From Periconia sp. R9002 (lineage: Eukaryota; Ascomycota; Dothideomycetes; Pleosporales; Periconiaceae): a stretch of DNA of 64,000 bases. The stretch covers positions 211,310 through 275,309 of the forward strand of contig JAMAHW010000055.1 of NCBI GenBank assembly GCA_023627715.1, written 5' to 3'. The position numbers were made by a program, and so were the translations under genes. Positions 43,937 to 58,023 of the stretch are shown here, one piece after another; the stretch's first letter is position 1, and every line of letters starts with the position of its first letter. Below the pieces are notes generated by a model. The model was not told the DNA's origin and ran no database searches. It worked only from the letters and a program-made list of their open reading frames with translations.

Positions 43937-46900
43937 CTAGCTCTTTCTCGCGGGTTCGCATTTCGGGACTACGCGTCTGGGTATTGGCGTTGTGGTTTTA
44001 CGTTCGCTGTCACGCGTGTAACGGAGTGCGGTGGTTGGACGTTCGTTGGCCAATTCTGGGGATGTGGCAGATAGGTGAGAGTCAGAGCCACTGCTTTTAT
44101 CCATGGCTGAGGAGGCGAGTTTCGTACTACGTCTGCGGGTTTTGAAACGCGGGGATTGAGTTGGAGAGCGGGGTCGACGAGCTGGAGGTTCTTTTTTGGG
44201 TGTTTTACTCGTACTAGTAAGGTCTTCATTGTTGTCACTTCCCTCCTCTTGCTCGCCACCTTGTTCCAGGTCAGCTGCATCAGCGTCCGTATCGTCCTCG
44301 GTCTCTCCATTTTCAGAAAGAGGATTCCGGTGCATCGAGTGCAAAGATCTGGGGGTCTGATGGCCAAGATTCTTGGTAGACGTGCTCTGTTGTCTAGGAG
44401 GCTCTACGTCGCCATGATCGATGGTCATTTCTCTGACATGATGAGGTTCCTCTTGGCTTGGTGTAAAGAATTCGCCGGCCATGGCTTTATCGTCAGCTTC
44501 GAATCCACTGCCACCGGATGTCTCTTGACGATCACGCACAAAGCCACCCTCGAAATCATCATGCTCTCTGAGTATCTCCCATTCACTGTTGCTGACGTGC
44601 CCTCGTGCATTGGGAGGGGGAGTCCGAACCTCAGCTCCGTCCCCATATTCTCTCCTCAATCGGTGGACAGTACGCAGTCCGACGAAAAACTTCTTCCACA
44701 TCCCCATGACGAATTTTTCCTTCTTGGCTACCTCTTTAGCCGCCTTTTGCTCTCGATCGGCCTCCCAAGCATCAACAACGATGTCCTCGTTTTCGGCAGC
44801 TACAATGACCCCAGTGAGTACAGGAACAGCGCGTTGCTTGCCGAACTCGAAACCTGTGCAAGCTTCTGCATAGTCGATACTGAGCTTTTTGCAAATCCGT
44901 GCAGTGCCTTTGAGAGGGATGTGAACGGCACCTCTGGGAATCATAGTTGGGACGTAGACATCGATATTGCCGAATGTATTTCGCGGGATCTTGCCATCGA
45001 CGATCGGGTCAGGAATGATCCAATCCGTTTGCGCTTTCGAATAGAGACCTTGCTGTACTTTCCCGCCCTCTTCGCGTTGCCTTTCTTCAATCTCGCGCTT
45101 GCGGTTGACGGTCACTGCGCGCATCGGGACGTATTTGAGCGGCTGTTCACCTTCCCTCACCTCACGCCCTTCTTTGTGCCACGACTCGGTTGATTTGCAG
45201 AAAACGACATCTTTGCGAAAATACACGGGCTCCTGCTTCCCCTTTTCGCCTTTTCCGGTCACAAAATGGCGCACAACCTTCGCGCCGGGTTTGATTGCTT
45301 CTTCTCGTCGCAGATGTCTCTCGAGTGCATACTCGGTCGAGTTTTTGTAGCCTTGAAGTGTCTCTTTACCACCTTCGTCCATATCCTTGGGTTTAGCGGG
45401 CTTTGCGAGCACTAGATCACCTTCGTCCTCCACCTCATCCCAAGGTTGTCGCTTGCCGAACTGTCGCGCATAAGGACGCAATACCGCCTTGAACCAATCC
45501 CACTCTTCCCATCTCTTCATCTTTCCTCGCTTGTTGTGTATCGTGATCTTTTCTGCCGGCATGCGAAACCCTTTCGTCTTACCAGGCCACTGATGGTGTG
45601 GCAAATAACGTGTGGTGACATCTTTGGCGGAGCCGTCAGAAGAATATGCAATCAAGTAAGCAAAGACTTGCTTTGCTTTTTCAGCTGCTGCCCCACGACA
45701 GTAAAATGTAGCAAGTGGTTCTGGCATGGACGAAGTGGCAACGACTACGCGCGGTAAACATGACACAGCGATGGGTGTGTACGTCAAGTTTGAGATTGCT
45801 TCTGTCCAGTAGGTGGGATGAGGAAGCTCATCGCCATATCTACGTGCTTTAGGAGATTTCCTTACCGTCACCTTGTCGACTTCAGAATCTGACGAGACAG
45901 AAATCGCACTGCTGAGATCGCTGGCATCTGAATCTGAAAGGTCTATAGGTAAAGTCTTAGTGCCATTGCTGGGTGGACCCATCTTACCTTTACCCTTCGT
46001 AAAGCCAGACGCCGTCCCGTTCACTGCAATAATTTTGAGGTTCCTTAGATTGCTTAGATCTTTGGGTTTCCCTTCTTCGGCCTGGCTCCACCCAAAGCCT
46101 GCGGGTTGCAAACTCGCGATCATGCGGGCCTCGATACCCAAACCGCGAATAAGAGCCGTGAAAAGCTGCTGTCCAACATCACGGCTACCGTGACACTGGC
46201 GAGCCAATGTTCGAAACGCTTCAATGTTTTCAATTCGTTCGCCAAAAGCATCTGGATCCGAGCCACCGTCTTTCCAAGCTTGGATCTCGGCTTGGAGCGT
46301 TGCCGGCGACAGATAGCCGCGTTTTCGCAGACATGGTGCTACAGTTCTAAATTTCGCTTTCCAGAACGCAGAGAGGTATTTCATTAATCGGAGCAATGGG
46401 TCACCAGCGGAAAGGTTTGGTGTATTAGGTTCAACGCGATCGGAGGTTGCGCCCCAGTCACGCTGGCTCCTGTCGGGCTTTTGTGCATCTTTGCTTTTCA
46501 TTTTGGAGGAGCCTGGATGACCACCACTCTTCGCAATGGCTCCAGCACTTTTTCTCCTTGGACCTTCGAAAATCTGAACACCCGCCTTGCCGCTGTCCTG
46601 CCAAACTCCTGTTCTCTGAATGTCTAGTTCGATCTTCTTGGTCCAGCCGCCTTTCACGACACGTTCGTGCCCATGAGATATACCTGCGTCCCGCCAGTAT
46701 CGATCAACTTCCTTCCAGCAGCCCGTATTGAGATGACCAACCATAATCTGCTGTACCTGCTGATCTTGAATCCACCCGTTGCGTATCGAGTTGTGCCACA
46801 TGAGAAATTGCACATGCATACAGTGTGTGACGTTCCTGATCTGCCGCTGTATTTTCGAAGGCCCTTTCTTGCCGTCCGGTCTCGGCGAGTAGTCGACCTG

Positions 46901-47435
46901 CTGCGCAGGGTCGGGAAGGGTGAATTCTAAATCGCCCGAGATGAGCGGTTCCGGCTCGTCAATGTTTCTAGAATAAAGGTTTCAGCCAACAAATTTATAT
47001 ATGGATATGCGCGTCGACAACACTCGATCATGGTTCAGCTCAAATGCTGGCCTCGAAAGTGTATGCCCACCCTGCACCAACAACCTACTTTGTGTGATAT
47101 TTCGATCCCAGTGCGTCTTCCCATGCTTCATCTTCGCTTCCCTCGCTCTCTGGATCCTGCGCGTCTTTCCTCGGTGTCAACTTGTTACCCTCAAGAGGGA
47201 CATCTTCGAAATCCTCATCACTGCTACCAGAGTCGGAAAGCTCGCTATCATCATCACCTTCCTCCAGAAACTTCCTTGTCTGGGAGAGCGTTCGTGGTAC
47301 TGTAGGTGGCGTGTCGAGCGCATCGAAGACGGACTCTTTGCTGCGGCGGGGATGGGTATTGCGCACCTTCTTCGGCGACGGCTCGGGCTTTGGTGAATCG
47401 GATCGAAATCGCTTTCTCGGAAGGATCGGTGGCAT
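43937..47435 (-). CDS. rad4: DNA repair protein Rad4/XPC
   Basis: CDS is complement(join(43937..46967,47089..47435)), 1125 aa. The first exon starts MPPILPRKRFRSDSP and is acidic and basic by turns. A GTAGGT donor at 47088 and a TTCTAG acceptor at 46968 keep frame. The transglutaminase-like domain lies at about 150-430 (HCMHVQFLMWHNSIRNGW; FTALIRGLGIEARMIASLQP). After a disordered stretch come the three beta-hairpin domains at about 670-900 (STEYALERHLRREEAI; PRNTFGNIDVYVPTMIPRGAVHIP; GFEFGKQRAVPVLTGVIV). The tail is long and charged. By family knowledge it recognises distorted DNA with Rad23 to start global-genome nucleotide excision repair. The length is near the upper end for fungi because of the C-terminal extension. 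The gene looks intact. Confidence 0.95.
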
Positions 47436-48518
47436 CGTGGTCGTCTTCCAAATCAGAGGTAGACGGTAGGGGAACTGGGAAGGGAGTGCGTGGGTACGCG
47501 CCTGGCAGCATTGAAATTGAACAATCGAGTGATGAGTCGATGACGCACTGAACCGATGGCACGGAAATGCGGTGGATACGCGAGATAGGATCCTTCATTT
47601 CATGGAAAATCGGCCTCTGTTTTCCTCTCCATGACACATCCGTGGTTGTCTATACAGTAGGGCTAGTGAAACTTTTGTTGCTTGCTCCATGAACACCCTG
47701 ACAACCGATGGGACAACTTGAGGGCCATCGGCTGCCCTGCGTCAAATTCGCCACCTGCATCCGACGCGGGGTATCGCGTTCACACGTGACCCTTCTTGGC
47801 GTTGAGCATCCCAACACGCACCACCTGTGCAGTCTCCGCATCCTCATTAGTAACCCTGAATACAAAAACATATCTACTAGGTATGTATTACAGATTACTA
47901 GGTCAGCTTTGTCGATTGACTTCAAATGTTCATGTTGCCCCAGATTTTCCCGCCTTAACGGAATAGATATGGGACCCACGTAAGGTTGTGAATCTGGGCC
48001 CTGCCCCTATATATCTCGCTACAACTGTGAACAGAACTTTGAATCTGCAACGATATCTCGACATAAGAACAGGCGATCCCTGGAAATACAAATATCAATG
48101 TACGAAAACGTGCGCATCTCTCAGGTGGCGGTCAAGGAGTCGGTGTCGGACATCTCACTGTGTACAATAGCATTCGTCAACACATCACCTTCTCGCGCGG
48201 CTTTACTCTATGTGAATGGAGCATTATCTGCAAGGTGACTACAAGTACATAACCCGCAACTCAGTGTAGCAGACCGCCTTGGCAAGCTGTTGGGTATACC
48301 TACCTACCTACTTACCTATACAAGCTGCATTTAGGCACCAGCCCCCCGCACAACAACCGATTAACAGTCAACTTGTTCCTATTGTAGCAACAGTTTCGAT
48401 ACCAGCACCGCCCACACCTTGCATACCTCACCTCATATCCACCACCCCAACGCCGTATTGGCCGCACTACACCATCCACCCCTTATTTCATTCTCAGCCA
48501 TGTACGTGACCTCTCAAA
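47436..48518. other. Divergent intergenic region, Rad4 and 2EXR-type gene
   Basis: This is 1083 bp with no gene recognised. It contains a TACCTACCTACTTACCTA run at about 48299-48316 and an upstream ATG at 48500 that opens a very short frame before the next gene. Confidence 0.55.
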
Positions 48519-49473
48519 ATGGCCAGAAAAGATGCTAATTTCAAAAGGGCAAGATCCGCAAAGACAACGGTAACCCGCAGGTTAAGAAAACGGGCTCGCG
48601 ATGAGGACGAAACCCAGCTCGAACCGCCCACCAAACAGCAAAAGACGACATCCGAGCAGCAGGAGGAGACAGCTCCAACCTTCATATTTCGGTTCCTCGA
48701 TCTTCCCCCGGGTTCGTTATCCATACTGTCGGTGTATCATCTGCACTGCAATGGCTAACATGTCCATTTCAGAGTTACGGAACCAAATCTACAACATCGC
48801 CCTCCGAGAAACCCACCGTCTCTTCCCGAGCGCAACCTTCTGGAAAGAGCACCAACGCTCAATCCGCAGCCGCAAACGGAACTCCCCGACCTCCTTCCCA
48901 TCCAAAATCATTCACCCCCCGCTCCCCTACATGGCCCTGGGGCAAACTTGCGCACAAATCCGCGCAGAATTCTACCCGCAGTGGCTAAACCAAGTTTGCG
49001 TTCCTTTATGCACTATCGAGCCCTTTATCTCGACCTTTTTTCCCACGACGCAGCGCAACCCAAGCCGCTCGCAGCTGTGGCGCGGCGTGAACCGCCTTCG
49101 CATTTTCCTACGCCCCGCCGAGCTCGAGCGCCGCAATATCACGCGCCTCGTGAAGCTGCGGAACCGCTTGCCGGACCTGACTTTTGAGATCAGTCATCTG
49201 CACTGGTTGGAGAGCAAGATCAGGCCGAGCGATATGGAGCAGCTGCTCAATAACCGCAATCCCTTGTGGCTGCACTGGCTAAGGACCCACGCCATCAGCA
49301 CCGTGCACGTAGGTTTGTACAACCCCGATCCCATCCGAATCGTCGTCAAGGTTGAAGATGCGCCCAGCTGGATGCGGAATTGCTTTTCGAATATTCCGGA
49401 CCAGTACTTGGAGTCGCTGGGGTTGGAGTGGGCGCGATCCAAAACGATCAAGTTTGGCGTCGATTACTGCTAA
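48519..49473 (+). CDS. 2EXR/F-box-like domain protein
   Basis: CDS is join(48519..48711,48773..49473), 297 aa, with a 61-nt intron (GTTCGT donor, TTTCAG acceptor). The N-terminus is basic with Arg/Lys clusters that could act as a nuclear signal. The segment FIFRFLDLPPELRNQIYNIAL (about residues 54-74, split by the intron) is the hallmark start of the very common fungal 2EXR/F-box-like family, usually followed by leucine-rich or repetitive helices. The rest contains MALGQTCAQIRAEFYP, also typical of this family. Members probably mediate protein contacts, and the specific role here is unknown. It is divergent from Rad4. Confidence 0.82.
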
Positions 49474-50324
49474 AGTGCCTCACTCACGCGTGCTGTTCTT
49501 TCTATTAGTCGACATGGCTGAGATGTTGGATGTCTTCTCTTTGAACCATTTCACAGGAAGAACGAGATGCGTACAGGTTGTGCGGTTATTCTGAAATTCC
49601 CGCGTCTGTTAACTCAGCTGTTCATTAAACGGTGTTTCTTTCCACTCTTCCCTCCTTTCTTTCACTGGTTCTTCCTCTTCTACATCTCTGCGTTGCATGC
49701 TCACACTGCACATATATTAGCTTATCGCGGTCAACACATAAGCGACATGCACGTCCATGCCTCCCTACGACAACGACATGGCACAGTTTGATGAATTATG
49801 TGTGCGTGTGGTGTTTACGAGTTTTGTTTTGCATATGGGTATATGAATCTGGATCCTCGGACTTGCTTGTTATTCATGTTTTTGTTTTCTCATGTTTGCT
49901 GTTTTCACTACACGTGTAATGTATGGAAGGGAGGGAGGTAGCTCCTCTTTATTCTCCTCTTCCTCCTTCGTACATGGTTGATATAATGACCACGACTATC
50001 ATGCAAATCAAAAGAGGAGAAACCCTCGTAGCTTCCCCACAGGATATAATTCAATATCCTTGTGCTGTGTATATGGGGGCGGTGCGACGTGTTCCCACAC
50101 GAGACAAGAGAGAAATACCAAAATATGCAGGTATAATGTTGCCATCCATCTCATCTATCTGAAGATTTTACATAGGTAAACAAGCGATACATATGTCGCT
50201 TGAGGCTATGGGAGCCCAGTCATCTTACACAAGCTCGACAAGACGGTCTCAGACAGACACACACCCCACACAAAATACGACGTACACCCCCTGACACGAC
50301 CCCATCCCTCGCACCCTCTACCTT
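49474..50324. other. Intergenic region between convergent genes
   Basis: This is 851 bp, pyrimidine-rich near 49640-49690, with no gene recognised. It probably holds both 3' untranslated regions. Confidence 0.55.
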
Positions 50325-50843
50325 TTATAACCCCAAATAAAAATCCTTCTGCAGCACCATCCACACCAACGTCCCCGTACTAATAAAAGTCGGCCCCGCA
50401 ATTGGGACGCCCCACCTGGTAGTCCCAAAAACCCACCACTCACTCATGAAATGGGCCCACGCGATGGCATACGCGGCCATGGCGAGCTCGTACACGGGTT
50501 TATCATTGATGTAGTAGGCGCCGTAGAGGCGAATGACGGCGGCGAGGAGCGTCCAAGTGCCGAAGAGGCGGCCGGTCAGCGGGGTGACTTGCGTGGGTTG
50601 CAGCGCGGTTGCTGGTTTGGAGGCGGAAATTGGGTTGGGGTTGTAGACGCGTGCGGTGAGGGTTATGGAGGTGTAGGATTGGACGGTGTTGAAGATGGAG
50701 ATTAGGGAGGTCTAGGCGGAGGGTTAGGTTTGGGTTGGTTGGCTGTGTTCGTCTTGGGGGGCTTCTGGGGGACGTACGAAGAGGAGCCAGGAGGGGAGCC
50801 AGCCTTCGGATTGAGGGAGGAGGGATGTTAGGGCTGATGCCAT
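50325..50843 (-). CDS. erg28: Ergosterol biosynthesis scaffold protein Erg28
   Basis: CDS is complement(join(50325..50711,50778..50843)), 150 aa, with a 66-nt intron. The N-terminus MASALTSLLPQSEGWLPSWLLF, then SIFNTVQSY, the segment LTGRLFGTWTLLAAVIRLY, YYINDKPVYELAMAAYAIAW and HFMSEWWVFGT are characteristic of Erg28. About four membrane segments are visible. By family knowledge it tethers the C-4 demethylation enzymes (Erg25, Erg26, Erg27) in the endoplasmic reticulum. The start was fixed by homology of the first exon and by a GTACGT donor. Confidence 0.93.
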
Positions 50844-51594
50844 TTTTTCTTATCCTTTTCTCCTTCGGGCGATTGGTTTGGATTGCTGGGAGGACGAGAT
50901 GCGTGGAGGGCAGGGAATGGTGGGATGGAGTGTTTCTTGCTGGGCCCTGGATTCCTACATAGGGTGGGCAGGTACTTAGGTAACTAATGCAGAAGTTTGA
51001 GATGGTCTGTGCATTGCAAAAATCCAGATGTGAGCGGTTGTACACGAACTCCATCATGTAGAGAATCTGTGTCTAGGTGGTGGTCCAGTAAAGAAAAAAA
51101 ACCAATACTCCCTCACAATTACACTCAAACATCTTGTCTATGTGATTTATATAACGGCTATTCCAGAAAGGCTGCGTAGTACTAGTCACTAATCGATAGT
51201 TCTGAGGGCTATATATGCTACGACAACTGTGGCTTGAGTTTTAAGTAGCAATGTAACTAAATGATAGTCTACTGTTGATAAAAAGTGCCAATCCATTCAC
51301 GCTTTGCTTTTCGCAGCTGCTTTTGAAGTAAGTGATATTGTACGAGTGTGCGTGCGGATCAAAGCACACATGTTTGAGGTAATCACCAGGCGGTATGACT
51401 AAAGCACCGTTAAAACCGCGTGGAAAGTATCCCAAACGTCTATGTAGCAGATGATTTTTTTTGCCCCTATGTTCGAAATCTTGGTTGATGCCGCTAGCAA
51501 TTGTGTCTTAAGCAGTCACATAGGGTTCTCAGTCATGCTCGGTTAAACTTAAAATAAGGACCACTACATGATCCATCCTGAATGTAGGATCTCT
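50844..51594. other. Intergenic region
   Basis: This is 751 bp upstream of Erg28 and downstream of the reductase gene, A+T-richer toward the right. No gene is recognised. Confidence 0.55.
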
Positions 51595-52671
51595 CTACTG
51601 TTTTTTAGCCTCACGGGCAGCCTTCCTGAGCGCCCGTTTGCGAATATCCTCATGCATGCCTCTGTTGACCGTGACCACAAATGTGCTCTTGTCACCCAAG
51701 AACCGGTTCAAGAACCACATCATAAGCCCATGGCTCCAGTAAGGCGCACTTGTGAATGCCACATTCTGCGCGCCACCGCTTCGCCCGATCTTGCTCAGCG
51801 TAGCCCGCACAAATTGACGCGGGTTCGGCACTAGAAGAGACGATTTCCGGATCTTGGACATGGCAGTGGTGACGAGATGGGATTGGACACACTGCACATG
51901 CACACCGTGAGGCTCGAGCTCAGACGCGAGCGCCGTGGACCAGTTCTGCAAGAACGCTTTGCTTCCGGAGTAAGTGGCTAGGAGGGGGGTGGGGAAGAAG
52001 CCACCGAAGGAGGCCATGGTCAGGATGAGACCGCGCTTGCGAGAGACCATACCAGGAGCAACGATTTGTGTGACTTTGAGGGTACCCATGCAGTTGATGA
52101 CAATGATGTCATTCATCTCCTGCGAGGGAGTCTCAGTGAAAGGTACCGGGATGCTGTGGCTCAAGCCGACGTTGTTGAACAACATGCTGACATCCAGACC
52201 TTCAATCAGCTTGCGCAGTGCCACGAAATCGCTATCCTTGTTCTGTGCAAAATCCATGGCAAGAGTTTTGATGGAGACTTTGGGGCCATATTTGGATGAT
52301 ATCTCGGACGCGAGGGCATCAAGTTTGGACTGGGTGCGCGAGACGAGGATCAAGTTGTAGCCCTTGGCGGCGAGGGAGAGAGCGAATTCTTTGCCAATGC
52401 CATCCGAAGCACCGGTGATGAGGGCCCAAGACCCGCGTGGACCAAAAGAGGACAGCTGCTCTTGCGTCAGATATGATTTACAGGAGGGGGTGAATGAGCG
52501 TACAGATCTGCCTGGCAGCACGAACAAACTGAGAAGAGCGCGGAAGAAGCTGGCAATGGGAGCGACAAGAGTGTACACGCCAGCAAGGAGGACTACGAAA
52601 AGGACCGGGACAGCGAGCTTGGAGTCGAGCTCCTTCGCGATGGAAGCGGAGATTGACTGCAGTTTATCCAT
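51595..52671 (-). CDS. Very-long-chain 3-ketoacyl-CoA reductase
   Basis: Single exon, 358 aa from the ATG at 52671. The open frame runs further upstream but without an ATG. A membrane segment covers about 21-45. The SDR fold shows the cofactor loop TGASDGIG (86-93), the NNVG motif (about 166-169), catalytic Ser near 221 and the YSGSK pair (Tyr 234, Lys 238). The family (Ifa38/KAR, related to 17-beta-hydroxysteroid dehydrogenase 12) reduces 3-ketoacyl-CoA in the fatty-acid elongase of the endoplasmic reticulum. The C-terminus is basic (AREAKKQ), which may help ER retention although it is not a perfect KKxx signal. The assignment of KAR over related steroid dehydrogenases rests on the N-terminal anchor and motif context. 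Confidence 0.9.
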   Translation of the reverse strand: MDKLQSISASIAKELDSKLAVPVLFVVLLAGVYTLVAPIASFFRALLSLFVLPGRSVRSFTPSCKSYLTQEQLSSFGPRGSWALITGASDGIGKEFALSLAAKGYNLILVSRTQSKLDALASEISSKYGPKVSIKTLAMDFAQNKDSDFVALRKLIEGLDVSMLFNNVGLSHSIPVPFTETPSQEMNDIIVINCMGTLKVTQIVAPGMVSRKRGLILTMASFGGFFPTPLLATYSGSKAFLQNWSTALASELEPHGVHVQCVQSHLVTTAMSKIRKSSLLVPNPRQFVRATLSKIGRSGGAQNVAFTSAPYWSHGLMMWFLNRFLGDKSTFVVTVNRGMHEDIRKRALRKAAREAKKQ

Positions 52672-53068
52672 GGTGACTGCTACAGGAGAGGTGAGTGAGT
52701 GAGTGAGGGGAAGAGTGGACCTCAGGCTTAGATAACAGATTGAGATTCGCAGAGTTCTTGGCCTCAGCGTCACAAGAAAAACGAGCAACGTAGGTATTGT
52801 TGAATCAATGAATGAAAACAGGGCATTCTCTTACTTTAATTGGGTAACCTTCTCAACTGAATCCGACGGAAAATTATGGCATTGCATCCTTGCTGTCATG
52901 ATCACTACTTGCGTGGTTGACTCTTTGGGCCGCGGTAGTCTCTGATTGGCCGACGCCCACTAGCGCAACCGACGGAAAAACTTTCTCCCCGCGCTGCTAA
53001 GCGAAGCAGCACACATTGAACTCGACCTCAACCTCCAACGACAACGACAATACATCCCGACCGCAAAC
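52672..53068. promoter_or_regulatory. Divergent promoter of the reductase and uS17 genes
   Basis: This is 397 bp between divergent start codons. It includes CCGCGGTAGTCTCTGATTGGCC near 52930 with an inverted CCAAT box (ATTGG). No gene is seen inside. Confidence 0.6.
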
Positions 53069-53801
53069 ATGGCCACCGAGCTCACGTATGTTGACGACCA
53101 CCGTATTCCTCTCCGTTCAGGGCATCAGGCTAATTGAAGAACAGAGTCCAGTCGGAGCGCGCTTACCAGAAGCAGGTACTGCTGCCCTCATGTTTCGCGA
53201 TGCAATGCAATGCAAAATCAACCCTCATACTAATGTCCTTGCGAACAGCCCCATATCTTCCTGAACCACAAGGTCGGTGGACCGCGCAAGAACACCCGCA
53301 ACAGGCGATGGTATAAGGATGTTGGTCTGGGTTTCCGCACGCCCAAGACCGCCATTGAGGGCTCCTACATTGACAAGAAGTGCCCCTTCACTGGCCTCGT
53401 CTCCATCCGTGGCCGTATTCTCACCGGAACCGTGGTCTCCACCAAGATGCACCGTACGTAACACTCTTTCTACCGCACCCCGCTATGGAGCGGGACATGC
53501 ATGCAATTCGATGTTGGAAATTTATTTGCTTGAGCAGAGGGCATGGCTTGGCGGCGTAACTAACTGGCCCCCAGGTACCCTCGTGATCCGTCGCGAGTAT
53601 CTCCACTTTGTGCCCAAGTACTCCCGTTACGAGAAGCGCCACAAGAACCTTGCCGCACACGTCTCCCCCGCCTTCCGTGTCGAGCCCGGTGACAAAGTCG
53701 TCGTGGGTCAGTGCCGACCCCTCTCCAAGACCGTCCGCTTCAACGTCCTCCGCGTGCTGCCCCGGACCGGAAAGGCCGTCAAGGCTTTCTCCAAGTTTTA
53801 G
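53069..53801 (+). CDS. rps11: Cytosolic 40S ribosomal protein uS17 (S11)
   Basis: CDS is join(53069..53085,53145..53175,53249..53453,53575..53801), 159 aa, normal for the family. The first exon codes only five full residues (MATEL) and the second is 31 nt, a common structure in fungal ribosomal genes. Hallmarks are [66 protein letters not shown], and [15 protein letters not shown]. The protein is a component of the small ribosomal subunit. Short early introns may affect expression. Confidence 0.97.
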
Positions 53802-54389
53802 ATGGCATGATTTTGCTATCACGTCAGTTTAGGGATGGGAGACTGAGGTGGGTTCGAAGATCAGGAGGTGGCAAGGCGGTGGAAGGATAACGGTTCGAGA
53901 CGGGTCAAATATTGCATTTTGGGACTAGGATTCGGAGTCCAATGGGCTGTGTATGTTTCTTCAGTCTACGAGAAATGATAAAAGCCCTTGGCTGGCTAAA
54001 AAGCGCCGCTGAGGCAGGTCAAAAGTATGATGTTTACTCCCGTGCTGCGTGTGAGAAACCTTGGTACACTGAAAGGTCTAGATAGTCAGGTGTGTACACT
54101 ACGGCCACTGTATTTTCTTGCCTACAGTCAACACCGCATGCACCTAACGAGGGTGAAATCAAGATGGTTTGGTTCGAATCAAGATACGGGGGCCCGCTGC
54201 CGTATCATACGTGATTGTTAGTGATCTATCCCATCTAATTATTCACCAACCAGCCTCACCCCCACAATGATGGCAGATCGCAGAAACGGATATATACAAC
54301 GACACCTACATAAAAGGCACGCTTGGGGTTCATGTACAATGAGAGGAATTGTACAATCACACCTCCCTCGCTCACCTCATATCTCTTCA
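53802..54389. other. Intergenic region between convergent genes
   Basis: This is 588 bp between gene ends, and no gene is recognised. Confidence 0.55.
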
Positions 54390-55772
<1,383 letters not shown>

Positions 55773-56160
55773 GTTGCAATAGCTAGTACGCGGTGGCGCT
55801 CAATGCGGATAAGAAAGGGTGATATGTAGGCCAATGCAGCAACTGCAAAACAAACTACCGAAGGCAGTGGTAGGAGAGACAAGGCCCATATTGACGGGTA
55901 AATATATGTATGTAGGCGGTTGCAGTGACGCCAACGTCGAGGCAATCGCAAGGTATCGCGGTTCGCCAACTAAGCTTTTCTGGTGCGGCAACCATACTGT
56001 ATCGGGAAACCAGGCCGATGCGGTTGCCGAAAGCTGTCATCTGGGCTCACTGGAGCTTTCACGATGGGCCGTCTTGCTGCTTCACCACCCCATTATCCAC
56101 TCACCCCAACTGCCCCTTCCAGCTAGCATCTATAAATCTCTGCCCCGACCGAATGCAACC
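55773..56160. promoter_or_regulatory. Divergent promoter of the Gal7 and Yip4-type genes
   Basis: This is 388 bp between divergent start codons, with no gene inside. Confidence 0.6.
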
Positions 56161-57168
56161 ATGGCGGCTATGATGCCGAGTTCCTCCACGGCGCCCTACG
56201 ACAACGATGCGGTGGAGCGGGACCTGATTGACCCTGATGACGGTACGATGTGATACCCTCTCTCTCATACTACTTTGAACGACAACCCATGGCATGGCTA
56301 ACTCTGCAAAATAGCCACTCTCGATGAATTGGACGACCCGATACAGGGCACCTCGGACCGCGCTCCCCTTACCGGCAACATCACATCACGATCCGGCGGA
56401 AACACGCAATCCTACCTGACCTCGACCATTCCCGGCGAAGACCGGCGCGCCCCGACCAACACTATCGACGAGACGGTATGGGAGACTCTGTCGCGTGACT
56501 TGCTGGCTATCTGGGAGAAGATGAAACAGGTCCTGTATCCCAAATACCTGCTGGGCGGCATGATGCAGAGCGGAGGAGGCATTGGGGCTGCGGAGCGCGG
56601 CGAGGCTGATGGATTTGGCGGCGGGCTCAGGAGCTTGGCAGGGAGATGGCCGGACGCAGACATTATCCTTCAAGGTGGCATGAGTGAAGGGCTACGCGAT
56701 TGGGATCTGTGGGGTCCGCTCATCTTCTGCCTGCTGCTGAGCCTGTTTCTCTCTAGGGGCGCAAAGGACGAGCAGAAGGATTTCGTGTTTTCGGGCATCT
56801 TCGCGCTGGTTTGGATAGGAGAAGCCGTGGTCACGCTCCAGATCAAACTGTTGGGAGGAAATATGTGAGGGCCACTTTCTCGACAGGCGTTTGTGTAACG
56901 TTGGCTGACATGGAACAGTGCTTTCTTCCAATCGGTGTCTATCATTGGCTACACGCTTTTCCCTCTGGTCATCGCTTCCATCCTCAGCGCAGTAGGAATT
57001 CCCATGATTGTTCGAATCCCCGTCTACCTGGTCTTGGTCGCATGGTCGGTCGCAGCAGGCGTAAGCATCATGGGCGGTTCGGGAGTGGTGAAGAACCGAG
57101 TTGGCATTGCGGTATACCCCCTATTTGTCTTCTACATTGCGCTGGGCTGCATCTGCTTCATCAGCTAG
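56161..57168 (+). CDS. Yip1-domain Golgi membrane protein, Yip4/YIPF6-like
   Basis: CDS is join(56161..56242,56315..56864,56919..57168), 293 aa. The N-terminal 120 residues are hydrophilic. The conserved block DETVWETLSRDLLAIWEKMKQ and the segment RDWDLWGPLIFCLLLS are typical of the Yip1 superfamily. About five membrane segments follow, with YTLFPLVIASILS and WSVAAGVSIMGG. Family members interact with Rab GTPases and help organise Golgi and endosomal vesicle traffic. The YIPF6/Yip4 assignment, rather than another Yip protein, is by the look of the N-terminal block and is less sure. Confidence 0.88.
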
Positions 57169-58023
57169 CGCCGCCCCTCTTCGCTTCCTGTAATAGTAGT
57201 CTACTTGTATGCTTTTGGGGGATCTATAGCGATTATACCCTACATGGGTCAGAGTGCAGTCGCGAATCCATGCATCATGCATGGCATGTGTGAGAGAGAG
57301 AGAGCTTTTTTTAGACGATTGAATTGACGAGAGCCATTTACATGCCGTAGATTGATATTCTTGCTTCATGACGCGAAACAGATGGAGTGCAGTACATGTG
57401 TCTGTGTGCGGGTAGAATACGGTGGAAGGTGATTCTCCACTTCGTTCATTGGTGTGGGTCTCGAGCCGCGCCGACAACGCATCAACAGAGATTCGCCTAC
57501 GACGTCGTCTCAACCTATGATTTCCCTTTTCCGCCTGTTGGAGTTGACACGGCGGCGGCTCATTGCGCATTCGCGTGTACATACCTGCATACTTGAAAAG
57601 TGTGGTTGTGGAGACGCACCGCTCGTTACACCCGTCCTATCCTCTTCCATCCATCCTTGGCGACAAAGCGCGCTCGGACCCTTCATTTCCGACTTCACCC
57701 ACGGGCACAGCTGCGCTTCTTTGCTCTCCTGCAAACTCCACTGCTTGGTGTTGGTGCTTTCTTTTCCGACCTTTTGGTTTGCTCTTCACTCACACTAGGT
57801 ACTGATCTTACTCGACTACAACACCGCCATACTACAATTCCATCTCGTCCACAACCAACACTAGCTGTGCTCACATCCCACCTCCGCACAGCCTTCCTCG
57901 TCCCCACCCCACTCGTCTCAACCACCCGACAACTCAACGGCACCCACAACTGGACCGCCAACACGCCGCTCAAAACCCTCATATCTGGCTTGGCCCCTCC
58001 CTCCATCCACAAGGAAGGAATCA
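57169..58023. other. Intergenic region, nucleoporin leader
   Basis: This is 855 bp with a GA repeat near 57291-57304. The right half is C/T-rich and probably the leader of the nucleoporin gene. No gene is seen. Confidence 0.55.

Noticed and set aside
44156..45193. Plus-strand open frame of 345 codons
   Set aside because: It lies opposite the Rad4 exon, which has clear domains. The frame is a shadow of that coding sequence.
47254..47637. Minus-strand frame overlapping the Rad4 first exon
   Set aside because: It shares sequence with the accepted first exon in another frame and has no independent support.
52672..52788. Upstream extension of the ketoacyl-CoA reductase frame
   Set aside because: It has no ATG (it opens with TTG), and the family begins near the ATG at 52671 just before the membrane anchor.
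54165..54185. GGTTCGAATC, resembling the T loop of a tRNA
   Set aside because: The flanking bases do not pair as a T stem, and no A box, anticodon arm or acceptor stem is found around it.
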